A stretch of 64,000 nucleotides of DNA from Mesorhizobium sp. WSM3859 (GTDB lineage: Bacteria; Pseudomonadota; Alphaproteobacteria; Rhizobiales; Rhizobiaceae), in assembly GCF_002295065.1 (NCBI RefSeq), contig NZ_NSGG01000006.1, positions 186,001-250,000 on the forward strand, given 5' to 3'. The position numbers and the translations under genes are program-made. Below the pieces are notes generated by a model. It ran no database searches. It was not told where the DNA came from and saw nothing but the letters and a program-made list of their open reading frames with translations. Positions 17,577 to 26,088 of this stretch are shown here, one piece after another (within the stretch, counting starts at the first letter, position 1; each line of letters opens with the position of its first letter).

Positions 17577-18048
17577 GTCACCGCTTATGCAACATCCGCG
17601 GCACCTACCGCTGCTGGTCGCCAACTTGGCGACGAGCAACTGCTCACGCTCCAGATCGATCGCATCAGCCGAAAGGCGCTGTCCCTGTCAATCACGGCCT
17701 CTCAGACGGGCACCCCGGGGTGCTTCGGTAGTGAAGGGGACTTCGAAGTCGAAGGCAACGACGAGCCCTCTCTGGGATGGGGTAATGCTACCGGCCAGAG
17801 TGGCGTCGGTGTCGACCAATGAGACTATACCGACGGCGGCGGGAGTGAAGGCGCGCTCGTCTTCACCGGCGAAGGACATGACATCGGTCGTGAACTGCTT
17901 CGCGGACACAGGCACAAGCCCTCCTAAGCCGTCCTGACGATCGTGGGGCCAAGTCGTCACCCTACCGGGCTATACCGGGCCGCTGTCGCAGGCCGATGTC
18001 GACAGGGCGGACGGTCGCACGCGCTATTGGGAGGCGAAGAGGTTCTGA
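17577..18048 (+). pseudogene. Remnant of an EPSLGW-motif hypothetical protein
   Basis: The frame opened at 17577 reads ATSAAPTAAGRQLGDEQLLT, then IDRISRKALSLSI and FEVEGNDEPSLGWGNATGQ, and meets TGA at 17820. It continues in the same frame through GHDIGRELLRGHRHKPS to TAA 17925, then resumes one frame over from 17938 (VVTLPGYTGPLSQADVDRA to RTRYWEAKRF) and stops at 18048, just before a terminator. EPSLGW-type repeats occur in poorly characterised rhizobial proteins as I recall. One stop and one frameshift mark it as dead. No start codon is convincing and the N-terminal part may come from a different gene. Confidence 0.4.
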
Positions 18049-18068
18049 AAACTTCCCAGGGGTATTTG

Positions 18069-18096
18069 GCCCGGCTGCTCAGGTGGCCGGGCTTTT
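18069..18096 (+). terminator. Terminator after the decayed EPSLGW gene
   Basis: GCCCGGC, a 10-base loop, GCCGGGC and TTTT form a standard rho-independent signal 21 bases after the last stop of the remnant, supporting that a real gene once ended at 18048. Confidence 0.75.
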
Positions 18097-18104
18097 CATT
18101 TCTG

Positions 18105-18395
18105 TCACGGGACGCGGCCAACCGGTTCGTCGCACTTGTAGACCGGACAGCGGTCGTCACGGGTCGGGACATAGGCCGACATTGGCACCCGAGGCCAGTC
18201 GCACTCGTTGCCGAATTGCCTGACATAGCGGTCATAGGTGTTGGGGCCGGTGGTCAGCACCACGGCGCGGTTGCTCTGGATCAGTTGCTGGAGTTGCTGG
18301 CAGCTCATCGTACGGGTGTCGGGCCGGGCCTCAGTGAGAACGGTCGCGGCAAGCAGAATCGCCGCTGACGTCAAAGCAGTTAGCGGGATGGACAT
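18105..18395 (-). CDS. Small secreted cysteine-containing hypothetical protein
   Basis: A 96-residue protein from ATG 18395. Residues 1-24 form a signal peptide (IPLTALTSAAILLAATVLTEA), then ARPDTRTMSCQQLQQLIQSN and the family-like segments AVVLTTGPNTYDRYVRQFG and YVPTRDDRCPVYKCDEP. Four cysteines in the mature part suggest two disulfides in the periplasm. Similar small exported proteins starting ARPDTRTMSC are widespread in rhizobia but uncharacterised. The frame is open further upstream to 18500, but those residues are arginine-rich and unlike a start. It seems the only intact gene in the decayed stretch. Confidence 0.7.
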   Translation of the reverse strand: MSIPLTALTSAAILLAATVLTEARPDTRTMSCQQLQQLIQSNRAVVLTTGPNTYDRYVRQFGNECDWPRVPMSAYVPTRDDRCPVYKCDEPVGRVP

Positions 18396-18560
18396 GGGCG
18401 GTATCCTCGATCGGGCAGGGCCGGGCCTTCGATCCTTGCAGGAAAGAATTGGCACCGCAATTGGCACATGACGGGCAGGGGTGCATGAAGAGCGCGGCAC
18501 GGCATCCGTTATGGCATCACCGCTAAACCGTTATATAACATGTTGATTTTATTGGAGTTG

Positions 18561-18650
18561 TGGCGGAGGGAGTGGGATTCGAACCCACGGTGAACTTGCG
18601 CCCACGCCGGTTTTCAAGACCGGTGCCTTAAACCGCTCGGCCATCCCTCC
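18561..18650 (-). tRNA. tRNA-Ser (anticodon UGA)
   Basis: The minus strand reads GGAGGGATGGCCGAGCGG at the 5' end and ends with CCCTCCGCCA including the CCA tail, pairing GGAGGGA with TCCCTCC. The anticodon loop CTTGAAA places UGA at 18614-18616. A long variable arm typical of serine tRNAs lies between the anticodon and T arms, and the T loop contains GGTTCGAATCC. It decodes UCA-type serine codons. Confidence 0.97.
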
Positions 18651-18889
18651 ATCGTGATTCCACGAGGCGCCGTCTCGTTGGCCGCGAGGGCCATGTCGGT
18701 AGGACTGCGAGCCATGCTCTAGTGCGTCGCGCAAAGGCCTGTCAATCGCCAGGACTCAATCAGGCGCGTGGATGCCGTGAATCGGGCCGCGGGGGACCGC
18801 GGGCCCATCCATGGACCGGGAGTTGGATTGACAATTCGGTGAAAGGTCGGTCAATTTCGGTTTGCTAATATTTCAAGTAGGGGGAAATC

Positions 18890-18994
18890 GTGAAGAAGAG
18901 CTACGAGAAGCCGATCCTGACGAAGCGCGAGATACTGTCGCGCGCAACGGCGCAGCAGATTTCGTCCGTACCACCGCCCCCACCGCCGGCGTAA
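18890..18994 (+). CDS. 34-residue RiPP-precursor-like peptide
   Basis: GTG 18890 follows AGGGGGA (18879-18885) and encodes MKKSYEKPILTKREILSRA then TAQQISSV and PPPPPPA before TAA. The N-terminal half carries the YxxPxL leader motif (Y5, P8, L10) with a threonine 15 residues after the tyrosine (T20), the spacing seen in lasso-peptide-type leaders recognised by RRE domains. The expected glycine is replaced by E14. The putative 13-residue core has no Asp or Glu ring acceptor and ends in six prolines, so it is not a standard lasso core. No maturation or export gene is nearby. An exact TTGACA at 18828 may be its -35 box. Function unknown. Confidence 0.6.
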   Translation: MKKSYEKPILTKREILSRATAQQISSVPPPPPPA

Positions 18995-19000
18995 GCGAAC

Positions 19001-19056
19001 TTCCAGCCGCTTCTTACCTGAGTCCGGAAGGCTGGTGAACCTTCTCGCGGCTGGAA
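19001..19056. repeat. 10-base inverted repeat after the RiPP-like ORF
   Basis: TTCCAGCCGC (19001-19010) pairs perfectly with GCGGCTGGAA (19047-19056), starting seven bases after the peptide stop. A-run rather than T-run follows on the plus strand, so it is not a classical terminator; it may protect the short transcript's 3' end. The remaining 200 bases to rlpA hold no gene. Confidence 0.55.
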
Positions 19057-19259
19057 AAAAGGCCTTATAAACCCGGCGCGGGTAGCCTGCAGCACGCATG
19101 CTTTGCACGTTCGCCACAATCTCGCCCTGTTGCGGCCATAATCGATTAACATCGTGATAAGCAATTCCTGTGCAAAAAGGGATTGGGGATCAAGGTGTTG
19201 GCCTAGCGGGCGACTTCTGGCTCCGTCGGGTGGCAGCACGGTAGGGGACAATCGAAAAC

Positions 19260-20525
19260 ATGAAGACTCCGGCGCGCCCGCGTCTTCGTCGCGCTTCTGC
19301 TTTCGCCCTGTGCGCCCTTTCGGGCCTGCTGCTGGCTGCCTGCGCCTCACAACCCGAGCCGAAGGGGATGGTCTACAAGAAGGCCCGCTCCAAGGAATAT
19401 TTCGCCGAATCCGAATATGGCGTGAAGGCAAGCCCGCACGTCCAGTTCATGCGCCGTGGCGGCGGCCGCGACCAGCTCGGCAAGCCCTACCAGGTTCGCG
19501 GCAAGTGGTATTATCCGAAGGAAGACAAGAAGGGCTTCACCAAGGTCGGCCTGGCCTCTTGGTATGGCGATGCCTTTCATGGGCGTTTGACCGCCAATGG
19601 CGAAGTCTACGACACGGCGCAACTGACCGCGGCGCATCCGACGATGCCGCTGCCGAGCTATGCGCGGGTCACCAATCTCGATACCGGCAGTTCGGTGATC
19701 GTGCGCGTCAATGACCGCGGCCCATATCATGAGGGCCGCATCATCGACGTCTCCGAACGCGCTGCGCAGATGCTCGACTATGACAAGGTCGGTACCGCCA
19801 GGGTCAAAGTCGAGTATGTCGGCAGGGCGCCGCTCGACGGTAATGACGATCAGTATCTGGTGGCGTCCTACCGGCCCGGCAACAACCGGCCGGATCCGTC
19901 GGACGGTTTACCGACCGGCGTGATGGTGGCCATGAACGGTCCGTCGCCGAGCTTGTCGGTCGGCGCGCCGCCGGCCGCCGTGCCGTTCCCTGGACAGTTG
20001 ACCAATTCAGGGCAGGCCTTTGCCGCGCAACCGGGCTTGTCGGATGAAGCCACCGTTCAGCCGGCAGCCTTCTCTACGCAGGGCGGCAGCGATGTCGTGC
20101 TGCCCGATTTCGGGCCGATCGTGCCGGAACGTCCGGATCTCGGCCTTCCGCCGAACTCGCCCTTCGCCATGGCTTCGCTGTCCTATGCGGATGAGCGGGT
20201 GAAGCGCGCCGATGTCTTTGCCGCGCTCGATGCCGGCGGCATGTCGCCGGCCGATATCCTGCAATCGTGGAAGAAATCGAACCGCCAGCAACAGGCGCCT
20301 GGATACGACTACGTCGCCGCCGGTTCCTTCGACGAAGCCGCCGAGGCCAAGCGTGTGGCCGCGGCGCTCGAGCCGTTCGGCCGGACCGAGATCCAGCGCA
20401 CGGAACTCGACGGCAATGACTGGTATGCGGTCAATGTCTATCCGGACGGCCATGGCAGCATCGACGACCTCCTCCAGGCAGCCTGGTCGCATGGCGCGCC
20501 GGACGCGCTGGTTGTGCGTAACTGA
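19260..20525 (+). CDS. rlpA: Septal ring lytic transglycosylase RlpA family lipoprotein
   Basis: A 421-residue outer-membrane lipoprotein. The signal ends in the lipobox LAAC with Cys28. A double-psi beta-barrel (residues about 95-185) has GLASWYGDAFHGRLTANGE and the catalytic-region segment VRVNDRGPYHEGRIIDVSE; RlpA of this kind cleaves peptidoglycan strands lacking stem peptides. After a low-complexity linker rich in proline and alanine, residues about 345-420 form a SPOR domain (GYDYVAAGSFDEAAEAKRVA to DLLQAAW) that binds septal peptidoglycan. The start ATG 19260 has TAGGGGA ahead. It heads the run rlpA-dacA-tmk-holB seen in many alphaproteobacteria. Confidence 0.93.
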   Translation: MKTPARPRLRRASAFALCALSGLLLAACASQPEPKGMVYKKARSKEYFAESEYGVKASPHVQFMRRGGGRDQLGKPYQVRGKWYYPKEDKKGFTKVGLASWYGDAFHGRLTANGEVYDTAQLTAAHPTMPLPSYARVTNLDTGSSVIVRVNDRGPYHEGRIIDVSERAAQMLDYDKVGTARVKVEYVGRAPLDGNDDQYLVASYRPGNNRPDPSDGLPTGVMVAMNGPSPSLSVGAPPAAVPFPGQLTNSGQAFAAQPGLSDEATVQPAAFSTQGGSDVVLPDFGPIVPERPDLGLPPNSPFAMASLSYADERVKRADVFAALDAGGMSPADILQSWKKSNRQQQAPGYDYVAAGSFDEAAEAKRVAAALEPFGRTEIQRTELDGNDWYAVNVYPDGHGSIDDLLQAAWSHGAPDALVVRN

Positions 20526-20641
20526 TCAAATTCGCACTGCACGTTGATCCGGCCGAAAAAACCCTGCTAGCTTGGCCGCGGGGTAGTCTTTGCGCAATTC
20601 CGGGCGACTCTCCGGTTTTGCTCAGATTGGGTCGACATTTC

Positions 20642-21820
20642 ATGCAATTGCGCATTCTTCCGCCCTTCGCCAGCCTTCTTGGATTGGTGCTGGCGCTGTT
20701 TTGCGCCGCCCCGGCGAGCGCGCAGCTGTTCGAGACCAAGGCGACGCAGGCGTTCATGATCGATGCGGACACCGGCACGGTGCTCTTCGCCAAGGACCCC
20801 GACAAGCCGATTCCGCCGGCTTCGATGGCCAAACTGATGACGATGGAGGTGGTCTTCAACGCGATCAAGGCAAAGCGGATCACGCTCGACGATACGTTCG
20901 TCGTCAGCGAAAACGCCTGGCGCACCGGCGGCGCGCCGTCCGGGACTTCGACCATGTTCGCCAAGCTCAAATCCGCGGTCCGCGTCGAGGACCTTATCCA
21001 GGGCGTGACCGTGCAGGCCGCCAATGACGGCTGCATCGTGCTTGCCGAGGGCATGGCGGGCTCGGAAGCGAATTTCGCCGCGCAGATGACGGATCGGGCC
21101 CGCCAGCTCGGGCTTCAGAAATCGACCTTCGTCAATTCGACCGGCCTGCCTGCCGACGGCCAGCAGACGACGGCGCGCGAGCTGACGATGCTGGCGCTGC
21201 ATCTGTGGCGCGACTATCCCGAGTTCTTCCACTATTACGGCCAGCCGGACTTCACCTGGAATAAGATCGCGCAGAGGAACCGCAATCCGCTGATCGCCAT
21301 GGGCATCGAAGCCGACGGCTTTGTCGCCGGCGCCAGCGAACAGGCGGGCTTCGGCCTGGTCGGCACCGTCAGCCACAACGGCATCCGCGTGATCGCCGCG
21401 CTCAGCGGACTGGCGAACGACCGCGAACGCTCCGAGGAGGCGCGCAAGCTGCTCGACTGGGGCTCGCGGTCCTTCCAGAAGACCGAGATCTTCGCCAAGG
21501 ACGAGGTGGTCGGCGAAGCGCAGGTCTTCGGCGGCGTCAAATCCGGCCTGGCCTTGAAAGCCAAAGGTCCCGTGGACATCTTTCTGCCTATAGCCAACCG
21601 CGACAAGCTGACCGCCAGGATCGTCTATCAAGGTCCAGTGTCGGCACCGGTCGAGGAAGGGCAACCGGTCGGTGAGCTGCGCGTTTGGATAGGCGATACG
21701 CTCAGCCAGCAGACGCCGCTCTATGCCGCCGAGTCGGTGAAGGTAGGCACGCTGCCACAGCGGGCGCTGGATGCCGTCAAGGAACTCGCCGTCGGCTGGC
21801 TGCGTCAGAAACATTTGTGA
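20642..21820 (+). CDS. D-alanyl-D-alanine carboxypeptidase family protein (PBP5-like) with altered motifs
   Basis: A 392-residue exported penicillin-binding protein with signal LLGLVLALFCAAPASA. The SxxK motif is intact (PPASMAKLMTMEVVF). The SxN position reads VQAANDGCIVLAEG, with alanine in place of the usual serine, and the KTG region reads ADGFVAGASEQAGFGLVG, lacking the lysine. The C-terminal PBP5-type beta domain is present (VFGGVKSGLALKAKGPVDIF). It is expected in the periplasm, tethered by a C-terminal helix. Activity may be weak or absent, though similar changes may be common in rhizobial homologues. ATG 20642 was preferred over TTG 20618 because it gives a clean signal peptide. Confidence 0.88.
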   Translation: MQLRILPPFASLLGLVLALFCAAPASAQLFETKATQAFMIDADTGTVLFAKDPDKPIPPASMAKLMTMEVVFNAIKAKRITLDDTFVVSENAWRTGGAPSGTSTMFAKLKSAVRVEDLIQGVTVQAANDGCIVLAEGMAGSEANFAAQMTDRARQLGLQKSTFVNSTGLPADGQQTTARELTMLALHLWRDYPEFFHYYGQPDFTWNKIAQRNRNPLIAMGIEADGFVAGASEQAGFGLVGTVSHNGIRVIAALSGLANDRERSEEARKLLDWGSRSFQKTEIFAKDEVVGEAQVFGGVKSGLALKAKGPVDIFLPIANRDKLTARIVYQGPVSAPVEEGQPVGELRVWIGDTLSQQTPLYAAESVKVGTLPQRALDAVKELAVGWLRQKHL

Positions 21821-21832
21821 TCGGGCAAGTTC

Positions 21833-22567
21833 GTGGACCTTTTGTCGGACGGGAGCTATGACAGCGGCCAGCAAGGGCAAAGGCAGTCTCGATTGGCGAG
21901 CGGATTTTTCATCACCTTCGAGGGCGGCGAAGGAGCAGGCAAGTCGACGCAGATCGAGCGGCTGGCGCGGCGCATGCGCGCCAAGAAATACGAGGTTCTG
22001 GTCACCCGCGAGCCGGGTGGATCGCCCGGCGCCGAGGCGGTAAGGCACGTGCTTCTGTCCGGCGCGGCCGAGCCGTTCGGCCCGGAGATGGAGGCAATCC
22101 TGTTCGCCGCCGCCCGGTCCGACCATGTCGAGCAGGTCATCCGGCCGGCGGTCGAGCGTGGCTCGATCGTGCTGTGCGACCGTTTCATCGATTCCTCGCG
22201 CGTCTACCAGGGCGTGACGGGCGGCATCGACCCCGACTTCATGAAGGCGCTGGAGGCGGTCGCCATCAACGGCATGATGCCGAACATGACGCTAATCTTC
22301 GACATCGATCCGGCTGAAGGCTTGAAGCGAGCGGCCGCGCGGCGTGGCGCAGGCGACGCCGCCGACCGCTTCGAGAAAGAGACTCTGGCCATCCACCGGC
22401 GACGGCGCGAGGCTTTCCTGGCCGTCGCCGAGGCGGAGCCGGAGCGCTGCATCGTCATCGACGCGGCCGCCGATCCCGATACGGTGGAAAATGTCGTCAC
22501 CGCCGCTGTCTTCGCGGCGCTGGAAGAGAGGACGCCGGCGCAAAGGATCGAGACGGCGCCGGCATGA
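21833..22567 (+). CDS. tmk: Thymidylate kinase
   Basis: A 244-residue dTMP kinase making dTDP for DNA synthesis. The P-loop is [16 protein letters not shown], followed by [15 protein letters not shown] (DR/E-type motif) and [17 protein letters not shown]. The lid region carries arginines ([17 protein letters not shown]), matching the bacterial type. The N-terminal 26 residues from GTG 21833 are not typical of the family, and a start nearer 21893 (TTG, MASGFF) is possible. It lies 12 bases after the PBP5-like gene and overlaps holB by four bases. Confidence 0.95.
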   Translation: MDLLSDGSYDSGQQGQRQSRLASGFFITFEGGEGAGKSTQIERLARRMRAKKYEVLVTREPGGSPGAEAVRHVLLSGAAEPFGPEMEAILFAAARSDHVEQVIRPAVERGSIVLCDRFIDSSRVYQGVTGGIDPDFMKALEAVAINGMMPNMTLIFDIDPAEGLKRAAARRGAGDAADRFEKETLAIHRRRREAFLAVAEAEPERCIVIDAAADPDTVENVVTAAVFAALEERTPAQRIETAPA

Positions 22568-23619
22568 TCTTCGAACGCATCGCTCCAGAACAGCACGACA
22601 CGCTGGACGGCGTGCCCGAGCCGGCTGAAACGCCGCGGCTGATCGGCCATGCGGCGGCGGCGGGCATGCTTGCGGGCGCCTACCGCGCGGGCAAGCTGCC
22701 GCATGCGCTGATTTTTGCCGGACCGCACGGCATCGGCAAGGCAACACTCGCCTTCCACCTGGCGCACCATCTTTTGAAATATCCGGATTTCAGGACGGCG
22801 CCCGACACGCTTGCCATCCCCGATCCGGTGTCCCCGCTGTTTCGCCAGATCGCCACGGGTGCGCATCCGGGCGTGCTGCATCTGACGCGCCCTGCCAACG
22901 ACAAGACCAAGAGCTTCAAGACGGTGCTGACCGTGGACGAAATCCGCAGGGTCAGCCGCTTCCTGTCGATGACCTCGCATGACGGCAGCTACCGCGTCGT
23001 CATCGTCGATCCGGCCGACGACATGAACACCAACGCCGCCAATGCCTTGCTCAAGAATCTCGAGGAGCCGCCGGCGCGCACCTTGTTCATTCTGATCGTG
23101 CACGCGCCGGGCAGCCTGCTGCCGACGATCCGCTCGCGTTGCCAGATGATGCGGCTGGCGTCGCTTGCGGCCGACGAGCTGATGGCGGTGCTGGAGAATG
23201 TCGAACCGCCGCCGCCGGATGATGCGGCCGCACGCGCGGCGCTCGCCGAGCGGGCAGGGGGGAGCGCACGCAACGCCATCCTGCTCACCCAATATGGCGG
23301 GCTGGAGATCGCCGGCGCGCTCGACGCACTGGTGGCGGCAAGGAAACCCGACATTGCCGGCGCGCACCGCCTTGCCGAGGCCGTGGCGGGACGCGACCAG
23401 GCGATCCAGTTCGACATCTTCAACCGCCGCGCGCTCGATCTGCTTTCGGACGCCGCCAGCGAAGCGGCGCTGTCCGGCGACCTTGCCAGGGCCAAAACAC
23501 TGTCCGAGGCTTGGCAGGATGCGCTGAACACGATATCTGAGGCCGAGACCTACAATCTCGACAAGAAGCAGCACGCCCTGACCATGATCGACCGCCTGAA
23601 TTCTGCGATGCGAATGTGA
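22564..23619 (+). CDS. holB: DNA polymerase III subunit delta'
   Basis: A 351-residue clamp-loader subunit. The AAA+ P-loop is [18 protein letters not shown] near residue 60; sensor-like [20 protein letters not shown] and [20 protein letters not shown] (SRC motif: [10 protein letters not shown]) follow. It works with DnaX and HolA to load the beta sliding clamp. The conservative ATP-site lysine is kept, unlike in E. coli HolB. The ATG overlaps tmk by ATGA, the usual alphaproteobacterial pairing. An inverted repeat lies just downstream. Confidence 0.94.
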   Translation: MIFERIAPEQHDTLDGVPEPAETPRLIGHAAAAGMLAGAYRAGKLPHALIFAGPHGIGKATLAFHLAHHLLKYPDFRTAPDTLAIPDPVSPLFRQIATGAHPGVLHLTRPANDKTKSFKTVLTVDEIRRVSRFLSMTSHDGSYRVVIVDPADDMNTNAANALLKNLEEPPARTLFILIVHAPGSLLPTIRSRCQMMRLASLAADELMAVLENVEPPPPDDAAARAALAERAGGSARNAILLTQYGGLEIAGALDALVAARKPDIAGAHRLAEAVAGRDQAIQFDIFNRRALDLLSDAASEAALSGDLARAKTLSEAWQDALNTISEAETYNLDKKQHALTMIDRLNSAMRM

Positions 23620-23630
23620 CGGCTCGTTCG

Positions 23631-23666
23631 ATGCATGCCGTTGGCCCACGTTCGGGCGGCATGCAT
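23631..23666. repeat. 10-base inverted repeat between holB and metG
   Basis: ATGCATGCCG (23631-23640) and CGGCATGCAT (23657-23666) are perfect complements around a 16-base loop, 12 bases after holB and 80 bases before the metG ATG. No T-run follows, so it is not a simple terminator; it could be a leader RNA structure or processing site. Confidence 0.6.
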
Positions 23667-23746
23667 TGGCCTCGGGATGGCAATCGACGTTCCGATGCGA
23701 TATCCACCGCCACAACTCACATTCAGATATTCATGACGGTTCATTC

Positions 23747-25291
23747 ATGTCACGCGACACATTCTACATCACGACCGCGATCTCCTACCCGAACGGCAAG
23801 CCGCATATCGGGCATGCCTACGAACTGATCGCCACCGACGCGCTCGCCCGCTTCCAGCGGCTCGACGGCAAGGACGTGTTCTTCCTGACCGGCACCGACG
23901 AGCACGGCATCAAGATGCTGCAGACGGCGCGCAAGGAAGGCATCGCGGCGCGCGAGCTCGCCGACCGCAACTCGGCCGAGTTCCGGCGCATGGCGACGGC
24001 GCTCAACGCTTCCAACAACGATTTCATCCGCACCACCGAGGAGCGGCATTATGTGTCCTCCCAGGCGATCTGGAAGGCGATGGCCGCCAATGGCGACATC
24101 TACAAGGGCGGCTATGCCGGCTGGTACTCGGTGCGCGACGAAGCCTATTACGGCGAGGAGGAGACCGAGGTCCGCGCCGACAATGTGCGCTACGGACCGC
24201 AGGGAACGCCTGTCGAATGGGTCGAAGAGGAAAGCTATTTCTTCCGCCTTTCGACCTATCAGGACAAGCTCCTCGCGCTCTACGAGAGCCAGCCCGATTT
24301 CATCGGTCCGGCCGAGCGTCGCAACGAGGTGATGAGCTTCGTCAGATCGGGGCTGAAGGACCTGTCGATCTCGCGCACCACCTTCGACTGGGGCGTGCCG
24401 GTGCCGGGCGACGAGAAGCATGTGATGTATGTGTGGATCGACGCCTTGACCAACTACATCACCGGCATCGGGTATCCCAATGAAAAGGATGAGAAATGGC
24501 GGTTTTGGCCAGCTGACGCCCACATCATCGGCAAGGACATCGTCCGCTTCCATACAGTGTATTGGCCGGCCTTCCTGATGTCGGCGGGAATCCCGCTTCC
24601 GAAGCGCGTCTTCGCACACGGCTTTCTGTTCAACCGCGGCGAGAAGATGTCGAAGTCGGTCGGCAACGTCATCGACCCGTTCACGATGGTGGAGCATTAC
24701 GGCGTCGACCAGGTGCGCTATTTCTTCCTGCGCGAGGTGCCGTTCGGCCAGGACGGCAACTACAGCCATGAGGCGATCGTCAACCGCACCAACGCCGATC
24801 TCGCCAACGGCCTTGGCAATCTGGCGCAGCGGTCGCTGTCGATGATCGCCAAGAATTGCGGCGGCGCGGTGCCGAAGCGCGACGAGCTGGCGGAGGCCGA
24901 TACCGCGATCCTCGACCAGGCGATCGAAGCGCTGGCCGTTTCGCGCCGGGCGATGGCGGAGCAGGGCATCCATCTGGCGCTGGCGGCGATCTTCGGCGTG
25001 GTGGCGGAAGCGGACCGCTATTTCGCCTCCCAGGAGCCGTGGGCGCTGAAGAAGACCAATCCGGAGCGAATGGAAACGGTCTTGTGGACAACGGCCGAAC
25101 TGGTGCGGCGGGTGGCACTCCTTTGCCAGCCCTTCATTCCGGGATCGGCGGCCAAGTTGCTCGACTTGTTGGCGGTGCCTGCGGACAGGCGTGCTTTCGA
25201 GCACGTCCATGCCGACCACGCGCTGGTGCCCGGCACCGCCTTGCCGGCGCCGGAGGGCGTGTTCCCGCGTTATGTCGAGCAGGGCGCCTGA
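23747..25291 (+). CDS. metG: Methionyl-tRNA synthetase
   Basis: A 514-residue class I synthetase charging tRNA-Met. The HIGH motif is [12 protein letters not shown] near residue 20 and KMSKS is [10 protein letters not shown] near 305. The connective peptide region contains YYGEEETEV rather than cysteine pairs, so this is the zinc-free, shorter MetG form without a C-terminal tRNA-binding dimer domain. ATG 23747 begins [10 protein letters not shown], matching the family start; the frame upstream to 23666 is not conserved in character. It overlaps the TatD gene by one base. Confidence 0.96.
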   Translation: MSRDTFYITTAISYPNGKPHIGHAYELIATDALARFQRLDGKDVFFLTGTDEHGIKMLQTARKEGIAARELADRNSAEFRRMATALNASNNDFIRTTEERHYVSSQAIWKAMAANGDIYKGGYAGWYSVRDEAYYGEEETEVRADNVRYGPQGTPVEWVEEESYFFRLSTYQDKLLALYESQPDFIGPAERRNEVMSFVRSGLKDLSISRTTFDWGVPVPGDEKHVMYVWIDALTNYITGIGYPNEKDEKWRFWPADAHIIGKDIVRFHTVYWPAFLMSAGIPLPKRVFAHGFLFNRGEKMSKSVGNVIDPFTMVEHYGVDQVRYFFLREVPFGQDGNYSHEAIVNRTNADLANGLGNLAQRSLSMIAKNCGGAVPKRDELAEADTAILDQAIEALAVSRRAMAEQGIHLALAAIFGVVAEADRYFASQEPWALKKTNPERMETVLWTTAELVRRVALLCQPFIPGSAAKLLDLLAVPADRRAFEHVHADHALVPGTALPAPEGVFPRYVEQGA

Positions 25292-26085
25292 TGCTGGTCG
25301 ACAGCCATTGCCATCTCGACTTTCCGGATTTCGGCGAGGAGCGGGCGGCTATCGTCGCCCGCGCCCTCGCCGCCGGGGTAGGCCGCATGGTCACGATCTC
25401 GACGCGCGTGAAGCGCTTTCAGCAGATCCTTGAAATCGCTGAAACTTTCGACGAGGTCTATTGCTCGGTCGGCACCCATCCGCACAATGCGGCCGAAGAA
25501 CTTGACGTGACCGCCGACGAACTGGTGCGGCTCGCCGAGCATCCAAAGGTGGTGGCTATCGGCGAAGCCGGGCTGGATTACTACTATGACAAGGCGCCGC
25601 GCGATGCGCAGGCGCAAGGTTTTCGCACCCATATCGCCGCGGCACGCCGGACCGGCCTGCCGTTGGTCATCCATGCGCGCAATGCCGACGACGACATGGC
25701 GTCGATCCTCGAGGACGAGACAGGGAAGGGCGCCTTCCCCTTCATCCTGCACTGTTTTTCGTCCGGGCGCAGGCTGGCCGAAATCGGCGTGGCGCTGGGC
25801 GGCTATGTCTCCTTCTCCGGCATCCTGACCTTCAAAAATTCCGCCGAGCTGCGCGCTATCGCGGCCGATGTTCCGCGCGACCGGCTGCTGGTCGAGACCG
25901 ACGCGCCCTACCTTGCGCCGATCCCGCATCGGGGAAAACGCAACGAACCGGCTTATGTCACGAACACGGCGAAGGTGCTCTCCGAGACCATCGGTGTCAG
26001 CGAGGCTGAAATCGCCGATATCACCACCGGCAACTTCTTCAGGCTGTTCACCAAGATGCCGCGCCCCGGCGTGGCTGCGGGCTGA
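25291..26085 (+). CDS. TatD family metal-dependent hydrolase
   Basis: A 264-residue TIM-barrel hydrolase with two-metal ligands visible: DSHCHLDFPDF at the N-terminus, VAIGEAGLDYYYD, HARNADDD, FILHCFSSG and VETDAPYLAPIPHRGKRNEP. TatD/YcfH proteins act as deoxyribonucleases or related hydrolases, with in vivo roles still unsettled. The ATG shares its A with the metG stop (TGATG), and the MBL gene starts three bases after its stop, so metG-tatD-MBL is one operon, a common arrangement. Confidence 0.94.
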   Translation: MLVDSHCHLDFPDFGEERAAIVARALAAGVGRMVTISTRVKRFQQILEIAETFDEVYCSVGTHPHNAAEELDVTADELVRLAEHPKVVAIGEAGLDYYYDKAPRDAQAQGFRTHIAAARRTGLPLVIHARNADDDMASILEDETGKGAFPFILHCFSSGRRLAEIGVALGGYVSFSGILTFKNSAELRAIAADVPRDRLLVETDAPYLAPIPHRGKRNEPAYVTNTAKVLSETIGVSEAEIADITTGNFFRLFTKMPRPGVAAG

Positions 26086-26088
26086 GGC

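Larger units (their letters stand above)
16781..18560. other. Gene-poor decayed stretch next to tRNA-Ser
   Basis: Apart from one small secreted-protein gene (18105-18395), this 1.8 kb holds only broken reading frames, described separately. The first 300 bases (16781-17077) have short frames in all phases and no gene I can support, although one frame from 16840 keeps a hydrophilic stretch ending in a LFLEKCKNPEKLTPVW-like sequence. The stretch lies on the 3' side of the minus-strand tRNA gene, the side where tRNA-targeting islands insert. No integrase or attachment repeat was found, so an ancient island is only an inference. Confidence 0.5.

Noticed and set aside
18549..18734. Minus-strand ORF reading MAERFKAPVLKTGVGASSP
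   Set aside because: This is the well-known spurious translation of a serine tRNA gene; the tRNA explains the sequence.
18890..18994. Standard lasso peptide for the 34-residue ORF
   Set aside because: The core starts with Gln and lacks Asp or Glu at positions 7-9, so the usual ring cannot form; only the leader motif is retained as a claim.
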